Made by a program: the position numbers and the translations under genes. This document shows positions 7,691 to 8,081 of a stretch of 8,081 bases of DNA, piece after piece. The stretch covers positions 1-8,081 of the forward strand of contig DAOVYU010000028.1 in NCBI GenBank assembly GCA_030635465.1, in the 5' to 3' direction. Position 1 is the stretch's first letter. Each line of letters opens with the position of its first letter. Under the pieces are notes generated by a model. It saw nothing but the letters and a program-made list of their open reading frames with translations, searched no databases and had not been told where the DNA came from. The DNA comes from Bacteroidales bacterium. Its GTDB lineage: Bacteria; Bacteroidota; Bacteroidia; Bacteroidales; JAADJA01.

Positions 7691-8081
7691 AACAATGATG
7701 AAATTTCAACTTTTGTAACCACTCCAGAAAAAATATACAATGAATTCTCTTCAGGCGCACATGATATCACAGCCATAAGGGATTTTGTAAAATATCTTTA
7801 CAACAAATCAAATGGAGATAAACCTGAAAACCTGCTACTCTTTGGTGATGCTTCCTTTGACTATAAAAACATCACAAACACCAACTCAAATTACATATCC
7901 ATTTGGGAATCACCTGAATCATTAAATCCGGTTGGATCTTACTGTACCGATGATTTTTACGGTGATTTTGAGGCATATGACAAAACCAGCATGCTTCAAA
8001 TTGGGATTGGACGACTTCCAGTAAAATCTGTAGATGAGGCAAATGCTGTTGTAGAAAAAATAATACATTATTCTTCTGCTA
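7691..8081 (+). pseudogene. porU: Continuation of porU (C25 domain) after the in-frame TAA, cut by window edge
   Basis: The 130 codons after the stop are in the same frame as the upstream porU segment and contain no further stop. They read as the next part of the PorU C25 peptidase domain: NNDEISTFVTTPEKIYNEFS, then GAHDITAIRDFVKYLY, LLLFGDASFDYKN, YCTDDFYGDF and IGIGRLPVKSVDEANAVV. These are well-known conserved stretches before the catalytic His/Cys region, which would lie right of the window. No convincing restart exists: the two ATGs just after the stop (7695 and 7698) are in another frame, and the first in-frame ATG (7991) is deep inside the domain. With the upstream part this forms one gene split by a single codon, 418. 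A one-base change from AAA, CAA or GAA to TAA would explain it. Confidence 0.85.

Noticed and set aside
7515..7718. Plus-strand 67-aa open frame crossing the porU stop, considered as a sign of frameshifting
   Set aside because: The PorU-like sequence before and after the stop is in one and the same frame, so no frameshift is needed; this frame has no PorU similarity.

Overview
The window looks like a piece of a chromosome from the phylum Bacteroidota, probably an anaerobic or marine Bacteroidales/Marinilabiliales-type bacterium. Four things point that way: an AT-rich sequence with A-rich leaders and no Shine-Dalgarno sites; promoter boxes of the Bacteroidota primary sigma type (TTTG, about 20 bp, TAnnTTTG); a GT3-type glycogen synthase joined to a short-form alpha-glucan phosphorylase; and a PorU-like gene of the type IX secretion system (T9SS), which is restricted to this phylum. 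The placement below phylum level is an inference.

Layout, left to right. Positions 1-167 hold no gene that can be called with confidence. A minus-strand gene (168-788) encodes a small exported protein of unknown function. A very long minus-strand gene (913-5154) encodes a 1413-residue protein: a GT3 glycogen synthase (about residues 1-550) followed by a DUF3417 and alpha-glucan phosphorylase half (about 578-1413). A 390-bp divergent intergenic region (5155-5544) carries a convincing minus-strand promoter and an 11-bp perfect inverted repeat. A plus-strand gene (5545-6144) encodes a cytoplasmic protein of unknown function. After a 292-bp AT-rich gap, a plus-strand gene starting at 6437 encodes the N-terminal part of PorU, the T9SS sortase, and runs off the right edge.

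Two results stand out. First, the phosphorylase half keeps the family's active-site scaffold, but the lysine that normally forms the Schiff base with pyridoxal phosphate is replaced by tyrosine (Tyr1168, within EASGTSGEYFVMN). This raises the question of whether the half is a working phosphorylase, an enzyme with non-covalently held PLP, or a non-catalytic partner of the synthase. Second, the porU reading frame is cut by a TAA at 7688-7690, while the same frame stays open and clearly PorU-like for the remaining 391 bases. It is therefore a nonsense-interrupted gene, a base-call error, or (least likely) a recoded stop.

The genes do not form an obvious single pathway. The fusion gene belongs to glycogen storage and turnover, porU to protein secretion and surface attachment, and the two hypothetical genes give no link between them. 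I see no CRISPR array, tRNA, rRNA, insertion sequence or phage gene. I do not claim a new multi-gene system here; the best candidate for new biology is the altered cofactor site in the synthase-phosphorylase fusion.
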